Positions 1-10,377 of a DNA stretch of 64,000 nt are shown in pieces. Position numbers and translations under genes: made by a program. The DNA comes from Aphidius gifuensis. Lineage: Eukaryota > Arthropoda > Insecta > Hymenoptera > Braconidae. Position 1 is the stretch's first letter. Each line of letters opens with the position of its first letter. Location of the stretch: positions 22,098,469 to 22,162,468 of the forward strand of contig NC_057790.1 of assembly GCF_014905175.1 (NCBI RefSeq). Direction: 5' to 3'. The notes under the pieces were generated by a model. That model was given only the letters and a program-made list of their open reading frames with translations. It did no database searches and was not told the origin of the DNA.

Positions 1-2541
1 TTTAGCAATTAAATTAATAACTGGTAAATTATCTGTATATGTTATTGTTGTCCAATCAATTTTTTCTTTAGCATATTCTTGTTGTTCAAGTTTAAATATA
101 TGTTTATTAAAATAAAAATGTAAATTTTCATTTGCATAATTAATACATAATTGTTCAAAACTATTTTCATTAAAATTTTCAAAACCAAATATATCAAGTA
201 TTGATATTGCTGATGTTTGTTTTGTTCCTTTATATACAATATGATTAACACGTGCAACAAGCCATGAAAATAATGATGAATATAATGCTTTAGCAAATGC
301 ATCTCTAGCATCAAGTGCTTGATCAATATTTAATGCTGTTAATACACGTTCATTTCTAGCTTCAGTTGTTTTTGTTGTTAATGCACGTATTATACCATCA
401 CTATTTATTTGTAATAAATGTGCTGCCCAACGTATTTCAGCATCAGAACCAACTTCAACACCCTCTTGTCCATGTCTCATTTGTTTACGATGAAAATAAA
501 CATTACCTAAATGTAATACACTTGATAATATTCTAAATATTGTATCTTGTTCATCAGATGTAAAACCAAGTACTTGCATTGCTGATAATAATGATTTAAA
601 ATCTTGTGTATCATTTTTACCATCAATAATACAATTACCACCTTGATTTAAATAAAAATATTTATCTGGTGTTAATAAACCATATTTATCACGTAATTGT
701 TGATCAAGACCAGCTAATAATTCATAAAATACATGATAATTTCTTTCATCTTGTGCTTGTGTTACAATTCTACTTTTTTCAAGTAAATATTGTGTTATAC
801 GTCCACCAACAATAACACCATCACGAAAATGTACTTCTAAATATTTACCAAAACGACTACTATTATCATTTCTTGGTGTTTTAGCATTACCAAAACTTTC
901 AAGTAATGGTGCTGCTTCTAATATTTGTTCAGTAACTAAATTACTTGGTGCACGATTAACAGCAGCTAAATATTGCATAACAAGTTTTGTTGATTCTGTT
1001 TTACCAGATCCAGATTCACCTGATATAACAACAACTTGATTTGCACTTGAATTATTTGCTGATGATACTTGGCTATATGCTGATGAACCAACAGCAAATA
1101 AATGTGGTGCCAGGGTACCAAGTATTCTACCTTCATATAATTTTACTTGATCTAAACCATATATATCAAACATTTTATATGGATTAACTGCAATCAGGAT
1201 ACTACCAGTATAAGTCTGTGTAATTAATTTTAAAACAATAAAATTTTAATTAATATTAAACATTATTTTTTATTTTTTTTTTTAAACTTACATAAATGAG
1301 CTCTTTGTCATATCGTATTTTTAAATTCCAAAGTAAAGAAGGTTCATTTAAATCACTGTTAAAAAAAAATAAAAAATTATAATTAATTATTTCAACTAAT
1401 TATCAACTAATTCATTGTGATTTGTCTTACTTTAATTGAATCATATCTTCAACACCATTTTGACCAAGATCTTGTCTCGGTCGTACTCCATTAAGGTTTG
1501 TAAGAGTAAAAGTTTGTGGCTGAAATTAAATATTTTAATTTTATTATTAAATTGCATTATCATTTGTTTATAAGGTGAGTGAGTGTGTGTGTGTGTATAA
1601 AATATAAATGGTAAACTTGTCAAATTTTTATGTTGACGTGCCCACCAGTACGTGTCTTGGCTATTTAAAAACATTGACAATAATAATCATTCTCATCATG
1701 ATCAACAAAATAATAACTGTTCTACTTGTTTTAAATAAATTGAATTTAATGCTTTTTTTTTTCATTTATAATTATCATGATGATTTTATCTTGAATTGAT
1801 ACTGTCATGGATGCTGAAGTTAAGTCAAGCGTTTCTAATATAATTTCTATCGCTTTCCTCAAATCTAGTCGATCTACTTTTTCTTTTCTATGGTAAAATT
1901 TTCTGATCATTTAATTTATTTTTTATCATTTTTAAATTAAATATTCATAAACCCACATGAATGATTAATCAAAAAATTTTGATAAAATTTCATTTCTTAA
2001 ATTAACATAAAAAAATTATTATAATAATTTTCAAGTCATTTGTGTTCAGCAAAGTCATCATCAATTTGATATTTATAAAGATTAAAACATCATTCATTTT
2101 ATAAATAGAAAAAAAAAATTAATTTTATTACATAAATTTGATATTTAAAAAAAAAAAAAATAATCATCAGTTTTTTTTTATTCTCTTAATTTTTATACAA
2201 ACAAATCACTTTCGCGGAAGTGTCCAGGTATTTATCCAGGAATGTCAGTAATTCCAATATACAACATCGTATTTGAATTGAACTTTCTACATGCCAGATG
2301 TACTCTATACGAATTGTCTATTACCGTTACAATGAATATTTCAAAATGTATATTTATATGGAGATTTATTTTTGTGTTTGAATAACAATAATGAATAATT
2401 ATTTTATTTATTTATTATTATAATGCATACCTTGCCAGTAATAACTGCCTGAACAGATAATACATTTGCAGCTCGATGATACTCCAAAACTTCACCTGGT
2501 AATACATAACCAACTCCTGGATCAAACCACACCAGCTCACC
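1..2541 (-). CDS. Myo10A: Myosin XV (sisyphus-like) motor domain, 5' part of gene, runs off left edge
   Basis: This is an unconventional actin-based motor of the myosin XV class (Drosophila Myo10A/sisyphus, vertebrate MYO15A). These MyTH4-FERM myosins work in filopodia and actin bundles. Four minus-strand exons join in phase: 2431-2541, 1431-1519, 1292-1355 and 1-1215, the last still open at base 1. About 493 residues are visible. They start with GELVWFDPGVGYVLPGEV, pass through ELIYTYTGSILIAVNPYKMF, and include the P-loop GESGSGKTES (near 1000-1030), switch I NDNSSRFGK (near 845-880) and switch II DIFGFENF (near 178-200). All nucleotide-site motifs look intact. The segments YHVFYELLAGL and YLNQGGNC are closer to myosin XV than to VIIa. 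The rest of the motor, the neck and the MyTH4-FERM tail lie outside the window. The first visible exon has no ATG, and the sequence just upstream of its acceptor has stops, so the start lies in an exon further upstream. Confidence 0.93.
1520..2430 (-). other. Intron of the myosin XV gene
   Basis: The donor GTATGC follows 2431 and the acceptor lies at 1520-1521 on the minus strand. The interior is A/T-rich with a short GT run near 1585-1597. A slightly GC-richer patch at 2205-2345 has no supportable reading frame. No other gene is seen here. Confidence 0.8.
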
Positions 2542-3034
2542 CTAAAAATAAACATAAAAAAAAAATGTTAACTATTTTTTAAAAGTAATATTCAACAAAA
2601 TTATTTACACTTGTACTTTATGAAAAGATAATAAATCAAATAAATTTAATTATTTTTCATATGTACAGTTAATAAATAAAAAAAAAAACAAAGAATTTTA
2701 AAGGGCTGATTTAAATTTAGATAAAATATTTTCTTGGTAATTTTAGATAATAAATTAATAATAAATAATAAATATCAAATTCATAAAAATTTCTATTTAA
2801 TTTAAAATAAAATTCAATAATTTTTTTATACAATATTTCAATGATTCCACGTGTTTTCTTATATTTTTTTAATTTTCTTTTTAAATTATGTAAATGAATT
2901 TAAGAGTTGAATTGAAAAAAAAAAATTATATTTATTGCAGGTATTTTAAAATTGATTCCATGCCCAGAGAAAATAACTTGAATTAAAAATTTTCAATGTT
3001 AACAATGTAAAGAAAAATTCACAAGTTTTTTATT
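2542..3034 (-). other. A/T-rich gap between the myosin motor exon and the upstream 578-residue frame
   Basis: A good polypyrimidine tract and AG acceptor sit at 2542 and upward for the minus strand. The rest is A/T-rich with no coding signal. It reads either as an intron joining the upstream frame to the motor exon or as intergenic DNA. An AATAAA on the minus strand near 3028-3033 is weak evidence for a 3' end, given the base composition. Confidence 0.5.
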
Positions 3035-4771
3035 CTAAATAAAAAAAAAAATTAAATCAAATATGGAATTTATGAAATTAACAATATAAAGAAAGTTTTT
3101 TCTTAATAATAAATAATTAAATAAACAAACATTTTTTAAATTCACTGAATCCAAATTTTTTTCAACAATTAAATTATTATTTTTTCTATCACTATGCACT
3201 TTACGTCGACCAGTACAAAATCCAAATATTGATAATGATGGCTGTGGTGATATTGACTTGATACTTTGAATATCACACAATGAACGTGAATAATTAATTT
3301 TTTTATCTTTATTAAATTTTGTTTTATAATAATAATCAATTTGACGATTTTGTTGTTCATTTGTTCTTGATGCTATTTTAATTGGTATACTTGATCCAGT
3401 TTTAATAATTTTTTTATTACTTTTTTTATACAATGGTAATGTTGATGTAAACATATTATTTTTAGAATTTTTTTTAAATGATGACACTGTTTGTTTATTA
3501 TTTTCAATTGAATAATTTTTTTTTCCATAATGCCAGTATTTTAAATTTGAGCTTTTAATATTATCACTATTATTTTTGCTAATCATTGGCATTGTTGAAT
3601 ACCTACTACCACCACAATCACCACCACCACTATGATGATGATGATGATGATGATAATTACATATATTTTTTTTATTACCACTAAATTCATCAACATGTTG
3701 AATAATTTTTTTTCTTGATACTGTTTTTAATTCATCAATTTTTGATTTACGTATTATTTTTGTTGAAAAATCAAGCTTCATATTACAATCATCTGTTATT
3801 TGATTAATTTTTTTTATTTGTTTTACTGGTAATGATAATTTTCTTCTTCTTATTTTACCACAAATTGGTGCTTCATGTATTGTTGATCCACGTGACATAA
3901 CAGCATTATTATTTGTTGTTGTTTTAATTTTTTTAAATGAATCATAATAATTTTTTGTTATTTTTGGTAATGTTGATGCACGAGGTAATGAAGCACGTGT
4001 CATGTCTGATTGTTGATATGAAACTGTAAGAATATCAGTAGCAGACTTGGCACCACTCAACCGACGACTAGTACGTTTCTCTAATATGCTCTCACTCCTT
4101 TTTCCGCTATTGCGTACATTTATATTATTCTTAAGATATCCTGTTGTTGTTGATGATGATTTTTCTTTCAATTCACCAATAAAATTATCCTTTCTCTCAT
4201 CCATAAATATTTGTTTCATTAATTTTGTTTCTAATAAACTATTACTTTTTCTACGTAATGATATTTGTGGTTGTTGTCTTCTTGGTACTTCAAAACTAGT
4301 ACGACGATTTAATATATCTTGACGTGATACTCGTGGTAATGATAATACTGGTGGTATATCATTGTTAACATTATCCATACGTTTGTTTATTGATGGTAGT
4401 GTCATAGGTCTTTGATCATCCCAGTCATCATAATTTCTGTCTCTCCTTCTTCTTGATATTCTTTCATCTTCTTCTTCAACATCATCATCAGCAGCAGCAG
4501 CATCAAGATTATTTCTATTATTATTCCAGCTTGGTTTTGCTTTATAATTGTATTTTTTAAATGTTAAATTTGATTCAATTGATGTGTCCTGATGTAAAAC
4601 TGGGTCTGGGTCAACAAAATTATGCAATCCTCGTTCATAGTATAACGGTTTACACTTCACTGCAACATCCGGTTTTCTTGTTTTCATACGTGAATTTATT
4701 TTACTTAATTGTTGTCCAGCTGATGATGAATTTTTACGTATTATTCTATCATTTGATTGTCTTGGCTCCAT
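3035..4771 (-). CDS. Uncharacterised basic, low-complexity protein or N-terminal extension exon of myosin XV
   Basis: A 578-codon open frame begins with ATG at 4771 (MEPRQSNDRIIRKNSSSAGQ). It is rich in Lys, Arg, Asn and Ser, contains an acidic patch (DDDVEEEDERISRRRRDRNY) and an eight-His run near 3635-3660, and has no recognised domain. Order-promoting residues are scarce, so it is probably disordered. The last roughly 30 residues turn hydrophobic and A/T-driven, which suggests the true exon ends earlier. Phase-0 donors that would splice cleanly to the myosin exon at 2541 are a GTGAAT near 3145 and a GTGCAT near 3195; both are weak. The frame is on the same strand and about 0.5 kb upstream of a motor exon that needs an upstream start, and mammalian MYO15A has a large N-terminal extension encoded just before its motor. 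It may instead be an independent single-exon gene. No function is assigned. Confidence 0.6.
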   Translation of the reverse strand: MEPRQSNDRIIRKNSSSAGQQLSKINSRMKTRKPDVAVKCKPLYYERGLHNFVDPDPVLHQDTSIESNLTFKKYNYKAKPSWNNNRNNLDAAAADDDVEEEDERISRRRRDRNYDDWDDQRPMTLPSINKRMDNVNNDIPPVLSLPRVSRQDILNRRTSFEVPRRQQPQISLRRKSNSLLETKLMKQIFMDERKDNFIGELKEKSSSTTTGYLKNNINVRNSGKRSESILEKRTSRRLSGAKSATDILTVSYQQSDMTRASLPRASTLPKITKNYYDSFKKIKTTTNNNAVMSRGSTIHEAPICGKIRRRKLSLPVKQIKKINQITDDCNMKLDFSTKIIRKSKIDELKTVSRKKIIQHVDEFSGNKKNICNYHHHHHHHSGGGDCGGSRYSTMPMISKNNSDNIKSSNLKYWHYGKKNYSIENNKQTVSSFKKNSKNNMFTSTLPLYKKSNKKIIKTGSSIPIKIASRTNEQQNRQIDYYYKTKFNKDKKINYSRSLCDIQSIKSISPQPSLSIFGFCTGRRKVHSDRKNNNLIVEKNLDSVNLKNVCLFNYLLLRKNFLYIVNFINSIFDLIFFFI

Positions 4772-7536
4772 TTTATAATCATTAATTATTTAATTATAAA
4801 AAAAAATGATAATAAAATTATTATTTTTTTTTTTCTTTTAATCATAAAAATTATTATGAAAAAGAAAAATCAAAATTGCAAGCAAGTATCTATATGTTTC
4901 TTCCTTCTTCTCGCATACGAGCCAAGTCACTTCCGTTCACTTCGAGGTCATTGCACGAGCTATGCTGGTATTGGGATTGGCCGTACCAGTGGCCTCTTTG
5001 TACTTGCTAAAAAATTATTTTCTGTTTTTTTTTTCATGCAATAAACAAATGCGTTTCTTTTTTTAATAAAAACTAAATTTTTTAATATTATCATCATGAT
5101 TATAAATAAAAAAATATATAAATTAACATCAACAACAACAAATATAAAGTAGTTGTTAACATAAAAACATAAATAAAAATATAAAAATATATTTGTGAAG
5201 GTTATCCAGGTAGTCAGGTCATTTTGAATGTCTTTTTATTAATAAAAAAAACAAAGCACGATTTAACCAGATAAACCAGACCACGTTTAAATTTTAGCAT
5301 ACATAATATCAACACAAAAATAACAAGTTAAACACGACATATAACACATTTATATTTGTTGATATTTATTTAAATTTAGCACAATAGGTCAGCGAAAATG
5401 AAACAATTTAAATGAAAAAAAAACTTAATTTTTATAATAATAAATATATGATCCAATCTCTAGGATGTTTGATCAACAACTGTGCATGCATTTGATGTTT
5501 CATACTGACTATTTGATACTCTTCTATACACACAGTAGTGTAAAAAAAAAAATTATTTCTTTATTATTTTTATTATTAAAAATAAAAAAATTAATTCTAG
5601 TAAGTTAATTGGAGGTTCATCGAAGCGTTTATTGTTGGTCAAGCTAACGATTCACCACCCACCTATATAGCCACCTTTCTATGGCTCAACAAAATTGCCA
5701 ATACACCATCATCATCATCATCAACATTTATCATATTTTTTAAATATACAATAAACACATCATCAATAAGCTTTCATAATGAATATTTTATTTATTATTT
5801 ATACCATCAATAATATTCATCAAAATTTATTTTTTTGAATATACTAAAAATTCCAAGATGACGCCAATGGATTAAAATGCTTTGAGATGGAACCAAGCGT
5901 ATACCAGTCTTATATAAATATATAAATATTATTTGTTAAAAAAAAATAAAAAGAGAAATAATCAGCTCACTTATGTGTGTTAGCTGAAATTACAACGGGA
6001 AACGTTATAATCGACAAGACATTTCACATTGTAACGTTTCACGATGATGATGATGATTATTATTATTTATTATTTTTTAATAATTTATTTGAATGAATGA
6101 ATAAACAAGACCCAAAAAACAAATCAACAGATCATTGACTTTTTTTATTTTTATTTTTTTTTTTTTGTATGCAACATACATACCAGCACCACGCAATTTA
6201 TTATAGATGTCACACAGAGAGAGGTGTGGTTCTTGAGAACGTAGACTCTGAATCACGAACCGGAAACTTTTATATATATATATTGCGGAACGTTACTTAT
6301 ATTTTATACTCAAAAAGGGGCTATACAATTATTAATATATACTAACCGTATGCCACTCGTTGTACATTGTCGTTGATGATGCGACTAGTTATTGATTTTT
6401 ATGGACATCATTATCATCCTGTCATTTTACCTGTTAAAATAAACAATTTTTTATTAATAAAATAATAAAATATAATTGTTTTTATATTTTTATTAGCTTA
6501 AAGAAATTTTTTATTTTAATTTTTGTTGTGTAGGTAGTAGAAGTTGCATTTCGTCAACAATAATTATTGTCTATTGTTGTGTATTTTGATTTTTTTTTAA
6601 AAAAGGTAAAAAGAACATAAAAATATATTGCAATTATTATATTGCATTTGAAGAAAAATATATAATTATTATTGATATATTGGTTAATATAAATTGTAGA
6701 AAATAAAAATCTATTTGTAACATGTTGCTGTTGCAGAATGTTGATTATAATTTTTTCTAGATAAACATGACACAGCTGTAAGGTATTTTGAATGATTTTA
6801 ACATCATATAGACATGATCAGGAGCTCAAAGAGTATATATCAGGACTATCGTCGAATAGATATCGAGGTCAGACAGAGAAAGCAGCAGCAACAACAACAA
6901 CAACAACAACTCCACTTAACTCGTGGTAATACAACACAAATATTACGTAATTTATAATCACCCCTTATTTACAATATTATAAATCAATTAAATATATTGA
7001 AAATAAAAATTCTATTTTAAATAAATTAAATCATAGCACGCACTGCGGAAGTTAATTAAAATTATTCCAAATAGGAAACTAGTGAAATTTCTATAAATAA
7101 TTTAAGAATTAATTTGATTGAGGTTTTATATATATATATTTTTTTTTTATTCTCTTTATATTTTGATTTATTTAACAAAAAATTATATCAACTCTTTTAA
7201 CGGAATATAATTGCCCTTGAGAAATTTTTCTACATAGAAATTTTAATTCTTTGTGCGTTTATTTGTGTGCAATAATTAAAAAAAAATAACTGATTATAAT
7301 AAAAATATTATAAATGATTAAAATGATAAATAATAATTATTTTTTTATGCGTTGTTTTAAAATGCATATTAAGGAGAATGGTACATTGACATTTAATATT
7401 GCATAATAATATTGTGTACTCATACACGAGAATCAAGTTGCGCTTTGGTTGATAATGACAACGTGACTGTGAGAATATTATTTTTAAAAAAAAAATATAA
7501 AGAAGACACAAAATAATAATCAGGATAATATAAATT
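4772..7536. other. Intergenic or 5'-flanking A/T-rich DNA
   Basis: No gene is supported. A GC-richer block at 4910-5000 directly upstream of the 578-residue frame looks like promoter or 5' leader sequence. Another patch lies at 6200-6300 and a third at 6830-6930. The open frames here are short and of low complexity. Confidence 0.5.
6883..6911 (+). repeat. GCA/CAA trinucleotide microsatellite
   Basis: Three GCA units are followed by about seven CAA units. No open frame of any length includes it, so it is a non-coding simple repeat. Confidence 0.85.
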
Positions 7537-7719
7537 TTAAATTGTACATGAGGTTGTTGGAGAAAGGCATTCAAGGCAATCGTCCTCAGGCGCAATATAA
7601 TATTTGCAACGATCATGACAATTATCATGACGACTATGACAACTCGAGGATGAAAAAATTAATAATAATATAAAAAAAACAAATACAGTTGCTCTTAGTA
7701 AAACCACAATTGCTTTCAT
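7537..7719 (-). CDS. Putative small secreted cysteine-rich peptide
   Basis: This is a 60-codon frame starting at a true ATG (7717-7719). It begins with a textbook signal peptide: MKAIVVLLRA followed by a hydrophobic core (FVFFILLLIF) and a small-residue Ser stretch. The mature part of about 35 residues has six cysteines spaced C-X6-C-X3-C-X9-C-X2-C-X6-C, with acidic and aromatic residues between them. Codons are GC-richer than the surroundings, unlike a chance frame. Three disulfides would be possible, as in secreted defence, venom-like or signalling peptides. I do not recognise the family, and the cysteine pattern lacks the adjacent CC of a typical inhibitor knot. It sits alone between the 578-residue frame and the large palindrome. 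An additional exon cannot be excluded. Confidence 0.5.
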   Translation of the reverse strand: MKAIVVLLRATVFVFFILLLIFSSSSCHSRHDNCHDRCKYYIAPEDDCLECLSPTTSCTI

Positions 7720-9599
7720 TATAACCCGAATAATTGAAATTTTAACACTTTCGTTTTTATCATGAAATAGTTTTTATAATTTATTTGTTCAGAGACAAAT
7801 GATGAAAAAAAAAAAATTTATATATAAATTAATAATTTTTATATAATTTTGTATAGAGGAATTTTAAAAATTTCAACATGCAAAACACGCAACGGTTTAT
7901 TTAACGATTAAAATACTGCGGTTGTCGTCAACGTGGAAATCGAACGGTTTATCGATGACGTGACAGATACTCTCTCAACTCTTTTAAAAAACAAGAAAAT
8001 AATTTCTACTTTTTTTTTGTTTCTCTGAGTATATCTTTAAAAATCTATGGGTTTTTTTTGTGTTCTAGTGTAGAAAAAAAAAAATTTTATCACAGCAAAA
8101 GTTGTATTGAACCGAGAAACCAGAAAAGAATAAAAAAAAAAAAAAATGTTGAAGGAAAGATAGAGAAGCGGTAAATCCGGTTCGAGTTTATTCGTAGGTT
8201 GTTTGGTATCTTGGGTATTAAAGTGCCAACAATACAAGCATCGAAGTCTCCAAATAATACTTTGATTATTTTCTCAACCCTTTGAAGAACCCTTACAACT
8301 CTCTCTCATTCACCAAAAAAAAAAAAAAATCATAAGAAAATACCAACAAAAAAAAGAAGATGAATGATAAACAAAATGCCAAATATACAGAATAAAAAAT
8401 ACACCTGTGTCAAATATACATATTAACACAATTTATTCTAATAAAAAAAAAAAAATTTAATTTACCTTGTTGACTGAAGATCAATGGTATAATAAATCAC
8501 TGACAGCTTGTTAGCAAAACTTAACTCCAAAAATCAAGTTACAAAAAAAGAGTCAATATGACAATCAGCAGAAAAAAAAAAAATCACTCAACAAAAAAAC
8601 CACTTGTTTTTTTTTTTACTCAACACAATATTGTCAACGAAAAATCACTGTCATGTAAATTTTAATAATCCTTGATATATAAATTTTGTAATGATTTAAT
8701 TAATTGTGCATAAAAAAATGCACAGAGTGAGAGAGAGAGATATAAATTTTTATAATTTTGGAGTAAAACAATTGGACACTTGATTAACGATCACTCACGA
8801 CGAGACAACTTGCACAATAAAAAAAATATGTATTTATTGACACAGTAAAATATAGATACCTTGCAGATATTTATTTGTTGGAAGAGATATTATTTTTAAA
8901 AATATCGGCTACGAAGAGAGTGCCCTGGAGAGTGATCACAAGTCATAAACGACAGTCACAAGGATCGGCAATGGTATGCGGTCGACCTCGCCTCTCTCTT
9001 TCTCCTCCTCATACAAATTTTTCAATTGTTTTACCTGTTTTACACCCCATTTTAGTTGACATATTTTCCAATTGGCGCTAGCTTACATCATTATTATTTA
9101 TCGTGTACCTGTATATTTACCTGTGTTTACCTGGAGCTTCAGGTGAACGCCACTTGCCAGCGCATATTCAAAATCAATGGGATATATATAGTTTAGACAT
9201 TACCGACTGTCAAAATGCGTTCTCCGTCTTTTCCTTGAAAGCCTCTGCACTCTATCATATAAGTCCTGAACAATGATATAATTAATTGATATCATGATAA
9301 ATTTGATATACTTATTGTCTATTGGTCTTAATTGTGTTGTCATAATTGGTGCTGGTTGTATAAGTAAATCACTTGCTATAATTGTACTATTTGTTGTTGT
9401 CGATTATTTTTACTACTAATAATTGATGAAACATAAATACTTGTTAATCTTGATTTTTACATTAATCAACAACACCTAAAAATAAAAAAGGATTATTTCA
9501 ATGGGAATTTAAACTTATTTCGAAGAAAAAAAAATACATACACTTTTTACACTTTCATATACACTTGTTTAAATACTTGTTTCATATACACTTGTTTTT
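7720..9599. other. Intergenic DNA with a promoter-like GC-richer block
   Basis: Mostly poly-A/T rich. The stretch 8900-9260 is clearly GC- and CpG-richer than its flanks and contains several TACCTG motifs. It could be a promoter or 5' untranslated exon for a minus-strand gene to its left, or an enhancer. The 68-residue open frame at 8875-9081 has no ATG context or composition that supports coding. Confidence 0.4.
9032..9145. promoter_or_regulatory. Cluster of TACCTG / CAGGTA motifs
   Basis: TACCTG occurs at 9032, 9106, 9118 and 9128, and CAGGTG at 9140, within 115 bases. CAGGTA is the core of Zelda-type early activator sites, and CAGGTG/CAGGTA is the Snail-type E-box in insects. The clustering is seen directly; the regulatory role is inferred. 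Confidence 0.3.
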
Positions 9600-9890
9600 A
9601 GATAGGACATTTTATAGATGAATATATCGAGGAAATTTTTAGGCATTTTCACTATGCCACATTGCCACTATCACTTGCTATGATAGGACATTTTTAGTCT
9701 TGATTAAATGTGTACTATCACTATACTCACTATAATAAGACATTTACGTCACACAATACTCTGTATATATCACTATTAAATTTTAAAGCCCGAAAAATAC
9801 ATATAATCCCGAAATATCTTGAATATATAATCTTTGGAAAAGTGCATTACATGTCAAATAAATGAACCTTACATACTAACATACAATACA

Positions 9891-10202
9891 TCCTAATCAC
9901 CCCCGTCTACTCTGTTTGAGAAAGACAGGGTTAATCCAGTTTGACTTTTGTATACTATATAGACGATCATTTAATTTGTCATTTTAAAATTGAATATTAT
10001 TTTATTAAAAAAAAAATCAGTCAAAATGAATCTAAACAACAAATCAAATAATAAAATCCTAATCACCCCCGTCTACTCTGTTTGAGGAAGACAGGGTTAA
10101 TCCATTTTGACTTTCATATACTATACTGCACCATTTAATGTGGCATTAAAATTGAATATTATATTTATTTAAAAAAATCAGTCAAAATGAATCTAAACAA
10201 CA
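9891..10202. repeat. Tandem direct repeat of about 166 bases inside the left arm
   Basis: Two consecutive units start at 9891 and 10057 with the same 30-base opening (TCCTAATCACCCCCGTCTAC and on). Both end in the shared AATCAGTCAAAATGAATCTA segment. In the mirror arm (about 15475-15735) one unit has lost its GC-rich part, so the tandem duplication predates that deletion. Confidence 0.85.
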
Positions 10203-10339
10203 TGTACATATATATCAAAAATAATAGTTTGGAACGACAAGAAGCTACAAAAAATAATTTTTGTAACTTCAGGACATTAAAGCACTTTTCGGGATAGGTT
10301 AATAATTACAACTAGCAGTTTCGATCTAGAGGAACTTAC

Positions 10340-10377
10340 CTATATGCAAAATCTTGTGAAGTTGTCCACCAGGTAGT
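10340..10377 (-). other. Exon-like module with splice signals in the left arm
   Basis: On the minus strand, a pyrimidine-poor ACAG acceptor precedes ACTACCTGGTGGACAACTTC, and the segment ends at a consensus GTAAGT donor. The mirror module at 15279-15318 keeps both signals. The left copy is three bases shorter, removing TCT or an equivalent in the middle. Confidence 0.45.

Noticed and set aside
42..326. 94-residue plus-strand open frame
   Set aside because: It lies antisense to a well-supported myosin XV motor exon; its Leu/His-rich composition is what the opposite strand of Asn/Asp-rich A/T-biased codons gives.
4047..5044. Plus-strand frames of 74-95 residues opposite and just upstream of the 578-residue frame
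   Set aside because: They read as hydrophobic low-complexity shadows; no recognised motif and no better composition than the minus-strand frame.
8875..9081. 68-residue plus-strand frame
   Set aside because: No ATG start in a good context; it overlaps a motif-rich promoter-like block and looks coincidental.
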